Below, one piece after another: positions 42,590-54,439 of a stretch of DNA of 64,000 bases. The notes beneath the pieces are model-generated. The model was not told the origin of the DNA. It did no database searches and worked only from the letters and a program-made list of their open reading frames with translations. The DNA lies in NCBI GenBank assembly GCA_963573315.1, contig OY752144.1, positions 1,792,501 through 1,856,500 on the forward strand, given 5' to 3'. Every line of letters starts with the position of its first letter. Positions within the stretch are counted from its first letter, which is position 1. This stretch comes from Entomortierella parvispora (Eukaryota > Mortierellomycota > Mortierellomycetes > Mortierellales > Mortierellaceae). The translations under genes were made by a program, and so were the position numbers.

Positions 42590-44814
42590 TTACAGCTTGG
42601 CCTTGCCGCTGACAACGCGCGTGTGCTCAGCTGCGGTGAACGGCTTGTACGAATGCCCGTCCAGCCAGAGCATCTCGTCCTTGATAGCACTAGGATCCAT
42701 TCCTTCCGCGACCAACTCGACTTTGCGCTGCTTAAAAGTGCCAGTTATCTCCATATCTGGCACAATTCGAATAAAGAGCGGCACCGAGTACCTTGGCAGA
42801 CTTTGGAGAGCAAAGGCTGCAAACTTGTTCCAGTCCATAGTCTTTTTGGCAACAATGGCGGCCATGCCGGCACGGCCGTCGTGGCCTGGAATCTGAACGC
42901 CGTAGATGTTGACCTCAATACAGTCTGGGTATGATGAGAGTACCTCCGAAACCTCGGCAGTTGACACATTTTCGGACTTCCAGCGGAAAGTGTCGCCAAC
43001 ACGATCACCAAAGTAAAAGTAACCATCCGAGTCACGACGCAAGATGTCACCGGTGCGGAAATACTTGTCGCCTAGAAGACAAGTGGGAACCGCAAAGATG
43101 GGTTAGGAATTACTCGTTTTTGAAATATCCCATCAGTGCCATTGTTCATCTCATACCAGTCTTAAACACGTTGGAAGCGATTTTCTTGTTTGTGGCGCTG
43201 GCATTATCGTGATATCCTTTGAAGTCTTTCGTTGGGTCTTCGGAATCTACCAATGTCAGGAGCTCTCCCGGCTCACCAGGGCCGCATTCGATGCAGAGTC
43301 CATTCTTTCCTCGGACCAGCTCCTCAGTCTGGATATCAAATCTGGCAATCCTCAGGCCTTTGTCCATCATGTGTGCAATTGTGCCTCTGTATCCAATAGC
43401 GCCAGTGCCACTGGGTCCAGTGTTGTAGTTGGTAAGAGCACCCGTACCTTCGGTCGATGCATACCACTCGCCAATCAAAGGAACCCCAAATCGGTCGCGG
43501 AATCTGGTCCATACGTCTGGTCTCATACCGTTGCCGTGGGCCATACGCACAGAATGCACCTTGTCCAACGGAGATTCGGGATTATTCAAAAGATATCTAC
43601 AAATTTCGCCAATGTATTGGATGACGGTTGCCCTGTTTGCACGTACATCCTCCCAAAAATTCTTGGCAGAGAACTTGCGCGCCAGAATCACAGTCGAGCC
43701 TGAAATCCAAGCCACGCACATTCCCAGGACAGCTGCGGCGCTGTGGTACAGGGGCAAAGATAGGTATATTCTGTCGTTTTCATTAAAGTCGTAGAATCGT
43801 GTCCAAAAGAGTGGACCCACTGTTTGACAGTGGGAGAGGAGTTAGGGAGAAGTCGACTGAGTCAAGATACTGGTGTTGTACCGTACTGGTGGGTGATACT
43901 GACCTGCTGCACGAGAATGTGAGAATCGGCCTGCTTTGGGCAGACCAGTCGTTCCGGATGTGTAAATCAGCATCGCGATTTCGTTAGCGGTCGTGCCGCG
44001 GCGCAAATGTTCGGGTGTATCCATGTCCGACACTTGTGATAGATCAATTGGGCTTGCAAATGGGATTGTGTGGTCCTTGCTGGTGGTCTCTGAACCATAG
44101 GAATACAATGCATAGCCCATAGCTTGGATCTCTTTCAACGAGTTGGCAATTGGCTCTGAGAGATCCGTATCCATGATCAACACAGAGGCGGTGGCAGTTC
44201 GCAGGGAATGGGTCAAGGGTTTTCCGTTGAGATTGGTATTAATAAAGGCACCGGTGGCGCCGATCTTATTGAGTCCCAACCAGCAAAAGATGAACTCGGG
44301 CTTGTTTTGCATGAACAACGACACGATATCGCCACGCTTGACTCCTTTGGCCAATAGCCAGTTACCAATCTTGTTGGATGCTATTGACATTTCGACGAGG
44401 TGTTAGCAAAGACATTCAGAAGGTGGGGATGGTAGAATCCGGAGGGCTCAAGATCTCATACCGAGGTGGATATCGCGATAGCTGTATGATTTGCCCTCGA
44501 AGACCAATGCCTCGCGGTCCGGGTGCTTCAAGTAGCTGTCGTGGAAGCGGTAGGTCAGGTTGACAGCATCGTTTTTCTCGATGGCGTTGTACGCAAGCTT
44601 GGCTCCGATCACGTTTTTGATCAGACGAGCATCCCGGGGGATAGCCAGTTTTGAGCTCACATACATGGCCGCTGGAACAGCGGCGGCAACGATTGGAAGA
44701 GCTACATCAGTGATGCAAAAGCAGCAGAACATGGAGCGAGTGTGAGAATGCATTTCCATTCTTGAAAAAGGGATGAAAGGGATGGGGACGATGCAGCATC
44801 CACTTACCAACCAT
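42590..44814 (-). CDS. FAT1: Very long-chain acyl-CoA synthetase / fatty acid transporter
   Basis: Exons (complement): 44808-44814, 44462-44701, 44157 region within 43904-44380, 43157-43819, 42590-43071; 1,869 nt, 622 residues. (The third exon is 43904-44380.) A FATP/Fat1-type enzyme that activates long and very long chain fatty acids to CoA esters at ER, peroxisome or lipid-droplet membranes. A hydrophobic N-terminal segment (VALPIVAAAVPAAMYV) is followed by YSYRDIH, the AMP-binding P-loop YTSGTTGLPKA near residue 226, SLPLYHSAAAVLG, IGEWYASTEG, and the FATP/VLACS motif GDTFRWKSENVSTAEV near the C-terminus. The start exon has only 7 coding bases (ATGGTTG); without it the hydrophobic N-terminus would lack a start in the usual place. 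An internal Met in the next exon is the alternative. Confidence 0.9.
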
Positions 44815-45218
44815 GGGAGAGGAGAGGAGAGGATGTGGACAAGAAAGTGCAGAGAAGAGGAAGAGACAGAGAACAAGTAAAGAAAAGGAAGAAGAGAGGA
44901 AGAGAATGAAAGGAAAGGAATAGAAAAGCAACGAGGATCTTGAGCCGAGGAGTGTCCGGCAGATCGTTTTCTCGTCCAAGCGCTCAGTGTGGAGCGGGAG
45001 TTCGGGCAGGCGGACCGTGGCTGGGTCAGCTTCTTCGAACAGATTGCAGCAGCTCGTCACTGTGGTGTTGCACAGAACCCCGACAAGGGCTCCCTCCACA
45101 TTTGCACGATCGATCAAAACTGCTCTCCCCTCTTCTCCACATTGGCTCTTCGGCTCGGTGAACGTGCCAATGGGAGAAGGCAGGGTCATTTTATCAACTA
45201 TTTTTCTTTGTGTAAACT
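44815..45218. promoter_or_regulatory. Spacer carrying the FAT1-like promoter
   Basis: 404 bases between the FAT1 start codon (44814, minus) and the stop of the promethin-like gene (45219, minus). The stretch next to FAT1 (44815-44940) is purine-rich on the plus strand, giving a CT-rich FAT1 leader. No TATA box or recognised site. Confidence 0.5.
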
Positions 45219-46041
45219 TTACATCTCCAGCTCTGCAAACTCGTCGTCTTCGGCGTCACCGCCAGAGGCGGCCGCAGCAGCGGCCTTCTCAGCTCTTGCA
45301 GTCGACCTCTGGTTTTGCTCGTGTCTCAATTGCTCACGGTGGCGATGTCGTCTCTGCTCCTGCAGAGTTTTGGCCAAGTTACGGAGCAACTTGAAGGACA
45401 TGAATGCAGCAACAGCCCACATGAAGCCGAACAAGGTCAGCAAAAAGATTCCTCCCAAGACTAGCAACAGCACTCCACCTGCGATGCTGACTATGATGGC
45501 TTGAACGATGAGAACGGAGATTGCCGCAACACTGACAACGATCCCGAGAGACACCCCAGTCACACAGGCAAAGACAAGCACAGGACCAGCGGAGAAGAAG
45601 AGAAAGCTGGACAGGAAGATCTGCAGAGACAAGCTCAGTTAGAGGAAATTTTCAGAAGGGATGTTAATACGGCAAAAAAAACCACCTGTAACGCACCGTG
45701 GCTAGAGGATACGCTTCGATGAGTCGCAGGTATTGTGCCCAGAGAAGGAGAACCCACCTGCCGAACCTGGATAACTGTTAGAGAATATTGCGTTTCTTTT
45801 GTAGTTTTGTTTCCCCCATTTTCCAACAGACTTACTTTTCTCGCAATGGCTGGGCATTGGTCACCACCTCCAACACAAAGGCCATGGCTATCTGACGGGT
45901 GCTCTGGAGCAAAGGCCAGCGATCCCACACAGTCTCACCGCCATTGTTGCTCCCGCTGTCTCTGCTCGAAGAGTTCCCCTGGAAGACAAACGAGGATTGG
46001 TCTGTCTGCGTTGGGTTTCTGGCGTCGCCCTGCTGTGTCAT
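45219..46041 (-). CDS. Promethin/LDAF1-like multi-pass membrane protein
   Basis: Exons (complement): 45836-46041, 45697-45766, 45219-45620; 678 nt, 225 residues. A polar N-terminus (about 50 residues), a basic helix KFGRWVLLLWAQYLRLIEAY, then about 90 very hydrophobic residues forming two helical hairpins (beginning FLSSFLFFSAGPVLVF), then a charged Arg/His/Gln helix and an Ala-rich acidic end. The PLAT-then-FSAGPV layout and the double hairpin resemble promethin/LDAF1 and yeast Ldo proteins, which act with seipin where lipid droplets form. The family is short and poorly conserved, so this is tentative. Its position just upstream of a fatty-acyl-CoA synthetase on the same strand fits a lipid role but is not proof. 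Confidence 0.55.
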
Positions 46042-47080
46042 TTTTGTTCTCTTCAGAGTTATGAGCGAAGACTAATGGACTTGGAGCCAAAAGGTGAACT
46101 ATTGAATGGCGAATGGATGTGTGTTTGAAGGGAAAGAGCAAATAATGAGATGAGAAGGGCAGTCGACTGGACACAAGGCCGCTTTGTGGGTGCGGCGCTT
46201 GGGCAAAATTCGTCGACGAGCACTCTGACACGCGCATTTTTGGCTCTTGGCGCGCACATGTGGGCAATCGGGCAGGCAGGCACTCTGGAAAGCAGGCATC
46301 CAACACTGATGACATGTGCCCGCTGCATACATGCAAGCATGCGATGACGCGGACTCGGGCCATCAGACTCAGCGGGGGCAGGCCCACCAACCCGCAAAAA
46401 AAAGACCCGCGCGTCTGGCGGTTTGCCGTTCCAATTCTGCCTGAGTTGCCCGGCCAAGACGGCAAGCGAGACAGGTCTGTCTTGTGTCTTGCTCAGGCCA
46501 GGCTGTAATCCGATTCGGATGTAAAAGTCGTGGGTCATGCTCGCCTGGTGTGTTTAACAGGTCATCCTCCTTCGGGCTCAACGGTCGCCTCTCTCCCAGC
46601 CACGTTTCTCTCCTCGCTCAGCTAGTTTCTCAGTTTCTCTTGCCAATTTCGCCTTCTCGCGCGCACTCTCACTCCGCTCGATTTGTTCGCCCATGCCGGT
46701 CCGGTCTCTTCCATCTCTCGGCCATACCTCGCTCGAGTAAGTCCTTGCCTCGAAGGCCCGAGTAGAATCTCGTCTCGTCTTGCTCCCTACTTTAGAAGCA
46801 GCGGCTGTGAATGGTGGTGGTGGTGGTGGTGGTGGTGGTGGTGTGGAGCGAGGATCCAAAATGAAGGAGGAGGGGATCCTGCTTTTGCATCTGTTCTGTA
46901 CGACCAGCGATTTGTCTGGTGCAAAGAGATGGGCTACGCCTTGTGTTCGCTCTTCAGTTTCGAGCACCCCCCTCGTCTTTGTCTTTGTCTTCTTCGTCTT
47001 TATATCTCCCTCTCCCTCTCTTTCTCTTGTTCTTTCTCTCTCCTCACACACGGAACTCTTCTGCCCAGTAGCCTTCTTGA
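46042..47080. promoter_or_regulatory. Divergent intergenic region of promethin-like gene and SFP1-like gene
   Basis: 1,039 bases between divergent start codons, the longest intergenic stretch in the right half. It contains a (TGG)n repeat and a pyrimidine-rich run (about 46960-47045) just before the SFP1-like ATG. Several short frames are open on both strands, but none shows a motif or a matching spliced partner. Confidence 0.5.
46812..46842. repeat. (TGG)n microsatellite, about 10 units
   Basis: A perfect TGG run in the promoter region of the SFP1-like gene. Frames through it give only Gly, Trp or Pro runs. Confidence 0.9.
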
Positions 47081-49267
47081 ATGCACGTCCTCATGAACAA
47101 GTCAGCACCCTTCTGTTCAGTGATACCTCCAGTATCTGTCTGTCGCCCCAACGCCATTGTGCGCCCCTTGCCTCCTCATATTTCTTCGTCTTCTTTGTCG
47201 TCGTCACCGCCGTCCTTGTCGTCATCTTTGACCAGCACATCTTACCCTGTTGCTCCCTTCCCATACTGTTCTTCTGCTTTGTCCTGGCACCCCTTGGATC
47301 CGTCCTCACTCTCCTTTAGATTTGAAGCCGACTTTGAGCGACCGCACTCTCCCTTGCTCACGTCCGGGGACAGTATCCATGCCCGCGAGTTCGAATCTGC
47401 CTTCTGTCGTGATTTTTCCTGCTGTGGTCAGCAACTAACTGATCTGCATGATTTGCTGCAGCACTACGAGGAATGCCATGTGCGGTTTGAAGATGATGAA
47501 GACGATGAATTTCAAGGCGAGGATAGGGGGGGTCATTGCAGACGGTTTGGGCAAGGGCTCGAAGATCTTCTAGAGGAGGAGGGTTGGAGCGACTCCGACT
47601 CGGGCCCTTCTAGTCCCTCCTCGATCACACCTCCAGGATCGGCCATGGGCAGGTCGGGGCACATGCATGGATACCGATCTGGATTAGAGGCGAGCTCTGC
47701 AGGGTTGGGACTTGCGCTCGGGTCAGACCCGGATGCTGCTGCTTCACAGTTCCTGCGCCCCCCACCGCAGCAGCCATCCCGTCATTTGGGACTTCAGCAA
47801 TATCATCATCCGCATCAACAACAACAACAACAACAACAACAACAGCAACAACAGCAACAACAACAACAACAACAACAAGAACAGTCTACGCAGAGTATGC
47901 CTGCCTCCGTTTACAATTCTCATGGGTCCTCGCGGATTCGCCATAGTGCTCATCCGCCTATAATCCACTCAACTCATCCTCTCTACCGACGCCCAAGTGT
48001 GAGTGGCTCTGAAAGCGACGCCGAGTCTACTATCTCGTTTCACCCAGATGAACATTTGCTGCAGTCATCACAGGGTGGGCACCGGCGAGGAACCACAATC
48101 AATGATTTGGATGCCTTTTCAGCCAGCTTTCTTGGGCCGACCAAAAGAAAGGTTATAGTATCATTATCTGATATCTATGCTGGTGTTGAGGGTAAACAAG
48201 GCGATGAAGGGAATGGGGACCTAAGAGACGCAGGTAATGGCTCTTTGGGGCATTCCTCCAAGTCTCATCAAACCTTTGAGAGTGTAATTCAAGGTGATTT
48301 CTTGACTGGGCCACCGACAAAGCGACGACAGGTTCTAGGATCTGATCAGCATCATCAGGATCAGGACATCACTGTAGCCAAGCAGTTCTCAGGAATCATG
48401 GAGGGACTAGGGGGAGTTGAGACTCAGGACTCACGACCTTTATTCCCTGGACACCATCATCCGACGGGCAGCCATCTGGAGCCACAGGTGAAAGCCTTGG
48501 CGGACCCACCCTTTGCGACAACGTCCATGGATCTAATGCGTCAGCAGGAGGAAGTATATTGTTTGATTGAAGATCTCTCGAAAACATCAGGCAGTACTCA
48601 GGACCGCGGAGACAAGCCATACCGATGCTCAGTCCAGGGTTGTGACAAGGCGTACAAGAATCCAAACGGACTGAAATACCACAACGCGCACGGACATTGC
48701 TCAGCCTCGGGCATGGGCGAGAGCGACTCTGCAGAAACAAAACCATATGTGTGCACTTTTCTGGAATGTGGCAAACGCTACAAGAACTTGAACGGTCTGA
48801 AGTATCACATTGAGCATTCGCATCCAAATCTGACTGCAGCTCTGAGAGCCCACCAATCGGGACTTATCTGCAACAAGATCTTTGGACCATTCCCACAAGC
48901 CGCTCGGACAATTGCGGCTGCCTTGCAGGCTGTCCATGCTAGCCCTATGATGATGGCGGCCGCGAATGCGATCATGACGGCTCAGCAGGCAGCACAAACC
49001 CTTGCACAAGCGGAATCAGGCCAATCTGGCGCCTCAGACTCCAATTCTTCTGAACAAAAGGTGGATCCTGGACCAAGATCGGCTCCTGCTCCTGCGACAA
49101 AATCAGTTTACTCTTTTGGACATGGCACGGCGCAGAGAACTGTTGAACTAGGGCCAGGCCAAATACCTGGGCCCTTGCAAGGGAGACAGAATCATGTTCA
49201 AGTTGTATCGGCGATAACTTCAGCTCTGGGTACTGGATCCGCAATCCCATCCGCTGACAGCCTTTAA
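47081..49267 (+). CDS. SFP1: Sfp1-like C2H2 zinc finger transcription factor
   Basis: A single exon, 728 residues. Near the N-terminus is a Cys/His segment (FCRDFSCCGQQLTDLHDLLQ ... HYEECH) typical of the fungal Sfp1/SFP1-like family, followed by acidic and Ser/Pro-rich parts, a Gln tract (about 246-268), and two C2H2 fingers near residues 516-540 and 556-581. Both carry the Sfp1 signature: YKNPNGLKYH in the first, YKNLNGLKYHIEHSHPNL in the second. Yeast Sfp1 drives ribosomal protein and ribosome biogenesis genes downstream of TOR and moves between nucleus and cytoplasm. The C-terminus is Ala/Gln/Ser-rich. The ATG at 47081 follows a pyrimidine-rich leader. A second ATG lies four codons on. 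Confidence 0.85.
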   Translation: MHVLMNKSAPFCSVIPPVSVCRPNAIVRPLPPHISSSSLSSSPPSLSSSLTSTSYPVAPFPYCSSALSWHPLDPSSLSFRFEADFERPHSPLLTSGDSIHAREFESAFCRDFSCCGQQLTDLHDLLQHYEECHVRFEDDEDDEFQGEDRGGHCRRFGQGLEDLLEEEGWSDSDSGPSSPSSITPPGSAMGRSGHMHGYRSGLEASSAGLGLALGSDPDAAASQFLRPPPQQPSRHLGLQQYHHPHQQQQQQQQQQQQQQQQQQQQQEQSTQSMPASVYNSHGSSRIRHSAHPPIIHSTHPLYRRPSVSGSESDAESTISFHPDEHLLQSSQGGHRRGTTINDLDAFSASFLGPTKRKVIVSLSDIYAGVEGKQGDEGNGDLRDAGNGSLGHSSKSHQTFESVIQGDFLTGPPTKRRQVLGSDQHHQDQDITVAKQFSGIMEGLGGVETQDSRPLFPGHHHPTGSHLEPQVKALADPPFATTSMDLMRQQEEVYCLIEDLSKTSGSTQDRGDKPYRCSVQGCDKAYKNPNGLKYHNAHGHCSASGMGESDSAETKPYVCTFLECGKRYKNLNGLKYHIEHSHPNLTAALRAHQSGLICNKIFGPFPQAARTIAAALQAVHASPMMMAAANAIMTAQQAAQTLAQAESGQSGASDSNSSEQKVDPGPRSAPAPATKSVYSFGHGTAQRTVELGPGQIPGPLQGRQNHVQVVSAITSALGTGSAIPSADSL

Positions 49268-49392
49268 CAAACAAGTTCGCAAAATAAAAGATCAAAAAGA
49301 AATATATTTGAAAAGTCTATGTGATGATACAATGGGGAGAGTAATATAGATGAGCGGAGCATAATGGTACAGGTGTCGATAGTTGAGCAGGC

Positions 49393-51514
49393 TTAGTTCT
49401 TCTTGGGCTCCTCGTTATCAACGGTGGTGCCCTCGGAAGAGGAAGAGGCGTTGGCGGCGTTCTTCTTGTAGACCATCTCAAAGAGCTTGAGAGATCCCTG
49501 CTGGAGATCGGTGGACTCCTTCTTGATCTCCTCGGCCTCAACAGACTCGCCCTTGGCGAGAACCTCACGAAGCTTTGAGATCTGCTCCTTGATCTTTTCG
49601 GTCTCGGTAGAGTCCAACTGGTCCTTGAAGTCGGACATGTGCTTCTCGGTCTCGGTAATGATAGACTCGGCCTGGTTGGTGGCCTCAATCTGCTCCTTCT
49701 TCTTGCGGTCAGAGTCAGCAAAGAGCTCAGAGTCCTTGATCATCTTCTCAATCTCGTCAGATGAAAGACCAGAGGAGGCAACAATGGACATGGACTGGTC
49801 ACGACCGGTGGCCTTGTCCTTGGCTCCGACGTTGACAATACCATCGGCATCAATGTCGAAAGAGACCTCGATCTGGGGAACACCCTTGGGGGCGGGGGCA
49901 AGTCCGTGCAAGTTGAAGTCGCCGAGGAGCTTGTTGTCGCGGACCAACTCACGCTCTCCCTGGAAGACGCGGACCTGGACCTGGGTCTGACCATCAGCAG
50001 CAGTGGAGAAGACCTGGGACTTCTTGGTGGGGATGGTAGTGTTGCGGTTAATCAAACGGGTGAAAACTCCTCCGAGAGTCTCGATTCCGAGCGAAAGAGG
50101 AGTGACGTCCAACAACAAGATGTCGGTGACAGATCCAGCCAAAACACCTCCCTGGATAGCAGCTCCAATGGCAACAGCCTCATCGGGGTTGACCGACTTG
50201 CCGGGCTCGCGACCAAAGACCTGCTTGACGGTCTCGATAACCTTGGGGACGCGGGACATACCTCCGACAAGAACAACCTCGTTAATCTCGTTCAACTGGA
50301 CGCCGGCATCCTTGATGGCCTTCTGGCAGGGCTCGATGGTGCGGTTGATCAGATCCTTGGCAAGACCCTCAAACTTGGTGCGAGTCATCTTGATGTTGAT
50401 GTGCTTGGGGCCGGTGGCATCGGCGGTGATGTAGGGGAGGTTGATATCGGTCTGAAGGGTGCTGGACAACTCGATCTTGGCCTTCTCGACACCTTCGCGG
50501 ATACGCTGGATGGCCATGCGATCAGAGGAGAGGTCCAAGCCCTGCTCCTTCTTGAACTCCTCAACAACATGCTTGACAAGCATGGCATCGAAATCCTCAC
50601 CACCGAGAGCAGTGTCTCCGTTAGTAGACTTGACCTCAAAGACTCCGTTCTGGATCTCGAGGATCGAGATATCGAAAGTACCGCCACCCAAATCGTAAAC
50701 GGCGACAACACGATCACCCTCTTTGTCCAAACCGTAGGCGAGAGCGGCGGCAGTGGGCTCGTTGATGACACGCAAAACATCCAAACCGGCAATCTTTCCG
50801 GCATCCTTGGTGGCCTGACGCTGGGCATCGTTGAAGTAGGCGGGGACGGTGACAACGGCATGGCCGACCTTCTTTCCGAGGTAACCCTCGGCGGTCTCCT
50901 TCATCTTTCCAAGGACGAAGGCTCCGATCTGGGAAGGCGAGTACTGCTTATCGCGAGCCTCGACCCAGGCATCGCCGTTCTGGTGCTTGACAATCTTGTA
51001 TGAGACAGTCTTGATGTCGTGCTGGACAGCCTTGTCGGTGTAGAGGCGACCGATCAGACGCTTGGTGGCGTAGAGGGTGTTCTCGGGGTTGACAACGGCC
51101 TGACGCTTGGCAGCCTGACCGACGACGAGCTCGCCCTCCTTGGTGAAGGCGACAATCGAGGGGGTGGTGCGGGCACCCTCGGCGTTCTCGATGACGCGGG
51201 GGACCTTGCCCTCCATGATACCGACACAAGAGTTGGTGGTTCCTAGATCAATACCGATGACAGGCCCGTTGATGGCTGAGCTGTAGGTACGGGCAGCGAC
51301 CTAAGTGTGGAAAGAGGCAAAGTCCTGGTCAGATCACTGAATCTCACACTGTAATGAGCGATCTGGGTGCAAAGAGGGTCGACGATTCATTGATTCATTC
51401 CACGGTTCCTGAGGGCTGACAATGAGGATCAGTTGCAGAGAGTGCCTTCGAGCGACTTACCCTCTTGGCGTTGAGCGAGGCCGCAGAGCGAGAGAGGCGA
51501 GCGAGGTTCAACAT
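49393..51514 (-). CDS. SSC1: Mitochondrial Hsp70 (Ssc1/mortalin)
   Basis: Exons (complement): 51461-51514, 49393-51300; 653 residues, the usual mtHsp70 length. The 18-residue first exon ([18 protein letters not shown]) is a typical mitochondrial targeting peptide. The ATPase domain begins [13 protein letters not shown] and has the phosphate loops DLGGGTFD and [10 protein letters not shown]; the substrate-binding domain and helical lid follow, ending in an acidic EEPKKN. It is the matrix chaperone that pulls precursors through the TIM23 channel and folds them. Codon use is strongly biased (many GTC, AAG, CTC codons), as expected for a highly expressed gene. It converges with the SFP1-like gene, 125 bases between stops. 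Confidence 0.97.
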
Positions 51515-51895
51515 GGCTTGCAGTTCGTGGGAAGAGAGGGGAGATGCGGCACAAGGGGAGGGAGAGGGGTGGAAGCAAGAAGAAGATGAAGGAAGAAGCA
51601 AAAGAGGTACGAAAGGAACTTCAAGGAACGGAGGCATCTCCGGCGGAGTGCGGATCGAGGGCCGCCCACCACTGAGTGACTCTTCTGCTGATCTGCTCGC
51701 CTCCCCCAACGGCCGCTGCTCCCGAAAAGGAAAGCGGCCCGTGACGACCGGGGCTGGCAAGCGGCGGACCTTGAACTCCAGCTCCCCCCAAGCAGCCCAT
51801 GCTCGTTTTTTTCTGTGCGTCATCAAACCAGCTTCACTGTTGGACTACCGTTGGGCTCGTTGCTTGCTTGGCCATTTGTTTTACTTGAAAGATCT
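51515..51895. promoter_or_regulatory. SSC1 promoter region
   Basis: 381 bases between the SSC1 start (minus) and the VPS17-like stop (minus). I looked for heat-shock elements: GAA and TTC triplets occur (around 51618) but not with the standard two-base spacing, so none is called. Confidence 0.45.
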
Positions 51896-54270
51896 CTATT
51901 CTGCTACATCTCCCTCTGCCCCTCCAATGGCGCCGGCAACGGCTTGCAGCTCCTCCAATTTCGCTCGCTCAAATCCAACCTGACGCTGACTGTACTCTCG
52001 AAGAGCCCGTAAAAGGTCCTCTTGACTCTGTAACCTATATGCCTCCAAGTCCTTGTTCAATGCCGTGGAAACCTGCTCCAGCCTCTGTTTCATGTTGCCC
52101 TCAAACAGCATGGCCTATGGGCCGGTAAAGCAAGAAGAAAGAGGAGACACCACGTTAATGGGAGTACACTACATACTACATGGCTCCAGCCCTTGCACAA
52201 AAAAACCATACATCCTCGAGATCGTCGATGCTGTCCGTCACTTTCTCGGGGTTAATGTTGGTAGATGATCGAAGACGCTCCATAGTCTTTCGTTTGCTCT
52301 CTGTACTCTTGATAGCCGCATCACACTCGCCTAGGACAGAGAGCCGATAATCTAGAGCGTGGCTCAGGGTCTGGACATGTTGCAGCTTGTAATCGAGAAA
52401 GCCTCCCAAAACTGTGGCATCGCCTCCAACCTATCAGTCAATCAATATAACATAAGCAACATGCCCATTTTCTCAAGTTTAAGGACATATATCTTGAGTG
52501 GATGCATACCTGAGCCTTGCTGGCCTTTGCCATTCCGTCCAACGGCTTTGCTAATATTTTGAAAATTCTGTAGAGCAAGCACACAGGCGGTTAGCGACTA
52601 ATCGAAACAACGAACGATTCCACAGTCATAATTTCCCTCAATTACCTCGCTAACTCTGGCAAGCTCTCACCGGCAGCCCACGTATTACCAAGCGTCGACA
52701 ACTCGGATTCTTTCGAACTAAAGTCTTTTTTGAAATGGTTAAGGATTAAAAACGTCAGTTGTTCTACGTGTAGCATTGGTGTGATTTGTGTGAGAGAGAC
52801 AGATTTTGAAAATGTAGAGTACAATATTTAGGGAATGGGGGACTTACCTCGTCTTGCTTTAATCTCTTTATCCAAGTTCTTGATTACAGCCTGCAGCTTC
52901 GACTCTGCCTTTACTGCTGATGCTCTTTCTTCCTCAAACTCATCGTCAGTGTCGCCTAGAGAGAGGGCGGAACCGCTGCCAATACCACTGCCCGAGAATC
53001 TCTTAACACCAATGTTCAGGAAGCCTCCTAGGATCTTTTTCGACCGAGCTGGGGGAAGGAATCCAAATTCAGACTCGATAAACATCTGGAGCTCGTAATC
53101 TTGAGACAAGACAGGATGTCGACTAATTCGTTCCAAAAATATCCTCATGGACTGCAGATCAGCGGCGTTATTCAACGACCTTTCTGGCGGCAGCACAGGC
53201 ACGATCGTCTCTGGATGCTCCGCAACCAAGTGTTCTCTCAGTCGAGTGAATTCGAGGTAGGATCTGGTGACATTGGCATAAGACCGACGCTTGTAGCGCG
53301 GCAAGTTTGTTTGCACCGATAAAATAAACATGCCATCCTTGCCTCGTCGGTTCGTGTCTGGTATAGTGATATGTAGGTATTGTGGGGCTTTTACCCTCTG
53401 CTGGTCGTACGATGATTCGCGTCGTAAAGCCCGTTCCCGTCCTGCTCCAGGCGATGACGAGTCAAAGGAGGGCGAAAGTGGAGGCGTTATCGAGGATGGG
53501 GCAGTTTTTCTAATGTCGCTGTTGCTATTGCCGTCGACGTCTTGGGCATGTCTGGTAGAGAAAGGCGGAGTACTTGCCCTGTGCTGCTGAGGTTCGCATG
53601 TCCTGGAGGCTTTACCGCTACTCGTAAAACCCCTGGTACCATTTCCATTCAGAGGACCCGAAGTGGCATCACCATTTGCAGAGGTCGGCTCTGTCGCACT
53701 GGAACTTGTATCGTTGAATACGAGTGGATCCGCAAAAGTGTGCGCGGAGGTTATCCGTGCTGTACCCGAGTCTGGCGATTTGACAGGAGTTGCCCTACGC
53801 TTAATGACCTGAACAGGAGCAGCGTTTGAAGGCGGGTGGGCTGCAGACAGTATCTTGCTCCCTGCTGTAGCTGTGGGAATAGATGTGGGAGTAGCTGGCC
53901 GGCTCTTGTCATAATTAGAGTCTATACTCTGCGAGTTGGAGGACTGAAGTGACGAAGGGTTCCGAGATGGTGGTGAGAACGATAGTGGATCATACGGCTG
54001 CTGCTGCTGCTGCTGCTTCTGCTGTTGCTTAGATTTGGTGGTAGACACTTCTGTATCCTTTCCGCCAAGGGCTACGCGGCTGTTGGAAGACGTTGGGACC
54101 GCGGCTGACGCCGAGGCCGCGCCAACGTCCGTCGAGTTGGCTGTTCCCAAAGTATTCGAAGGCAGAAGTAACGGGTCATGTCCCGCAATACCCTTGGACG
54201 ACGCATAGGCAGCGGATGTCAACGGGTCACTAAAGTCATGCGACATGGAATTATTTTTCGAAGTTGGCAT
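51896..54270 (-). CDS. VPS17: PX-BAR sorting nexin, Vps17-like retromer subunit
   Basis: Exons (complement): 52848-54270, 52646-52724, 52510-52567, 52212-52430, 51896-52114; 1,998 nt, 665 residues. A disordered Ser/Pro/Gln N-terminus (about 290 residues) is followed by a PX domain (about 295-405; YANVTRSYLEFTRLREHL, LPPERS, RISRHPVLSQDYELQMFIESEFGF) and a C-terminal BAR domain of long helices over exons 2-5. The IESEFGF phrase after PX recalls the IESDFGY of fungal Vps17. Known role: with Vps5 it forms the membrane-bending part of retromer on endosomes. A Vps5/Snx1-type or another PX-BAR nexin remains possible. The start at 54270 is the first ATG of the conserved frame; a second is at 54246. 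Confidence 0.75.
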
Positions 54271-54439
54271 GAGACAAGCGGCTGTCGCTGCATGTCTCCA
54301 GACAGACACACTGAGGGCGCGACACACCCCTTAATTAAGTGAGTTTAGGAAACAAGAAAAAAACCCATACCAGCACCAACAAGTGATCAATGCGATATCA
54401 GTTTATTGTGTGAATGCGGATAATAAAATACAGGGTTTC

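Noticed and set aside
46097-46581. Several 60-180 residue frames in the promethin/SFP1 intergenic region
   Set aside because: Cys/Pro/Arg-rich frames open on both strands at once, with no domain, no good splice partners and no start context.
49906-51003. 365-residue plus-strand frame opposite SSC1
   Set aside because: Antisense shadow of a strongly codon-biased Hsp70 gene, a well-known artefact.
51600-51630. Heat-shock element upstream of SSC1
   Set aside because: GAA and TTC triplets are present but with one-base rather than two-base spacing, so the site does not fit the standard element.
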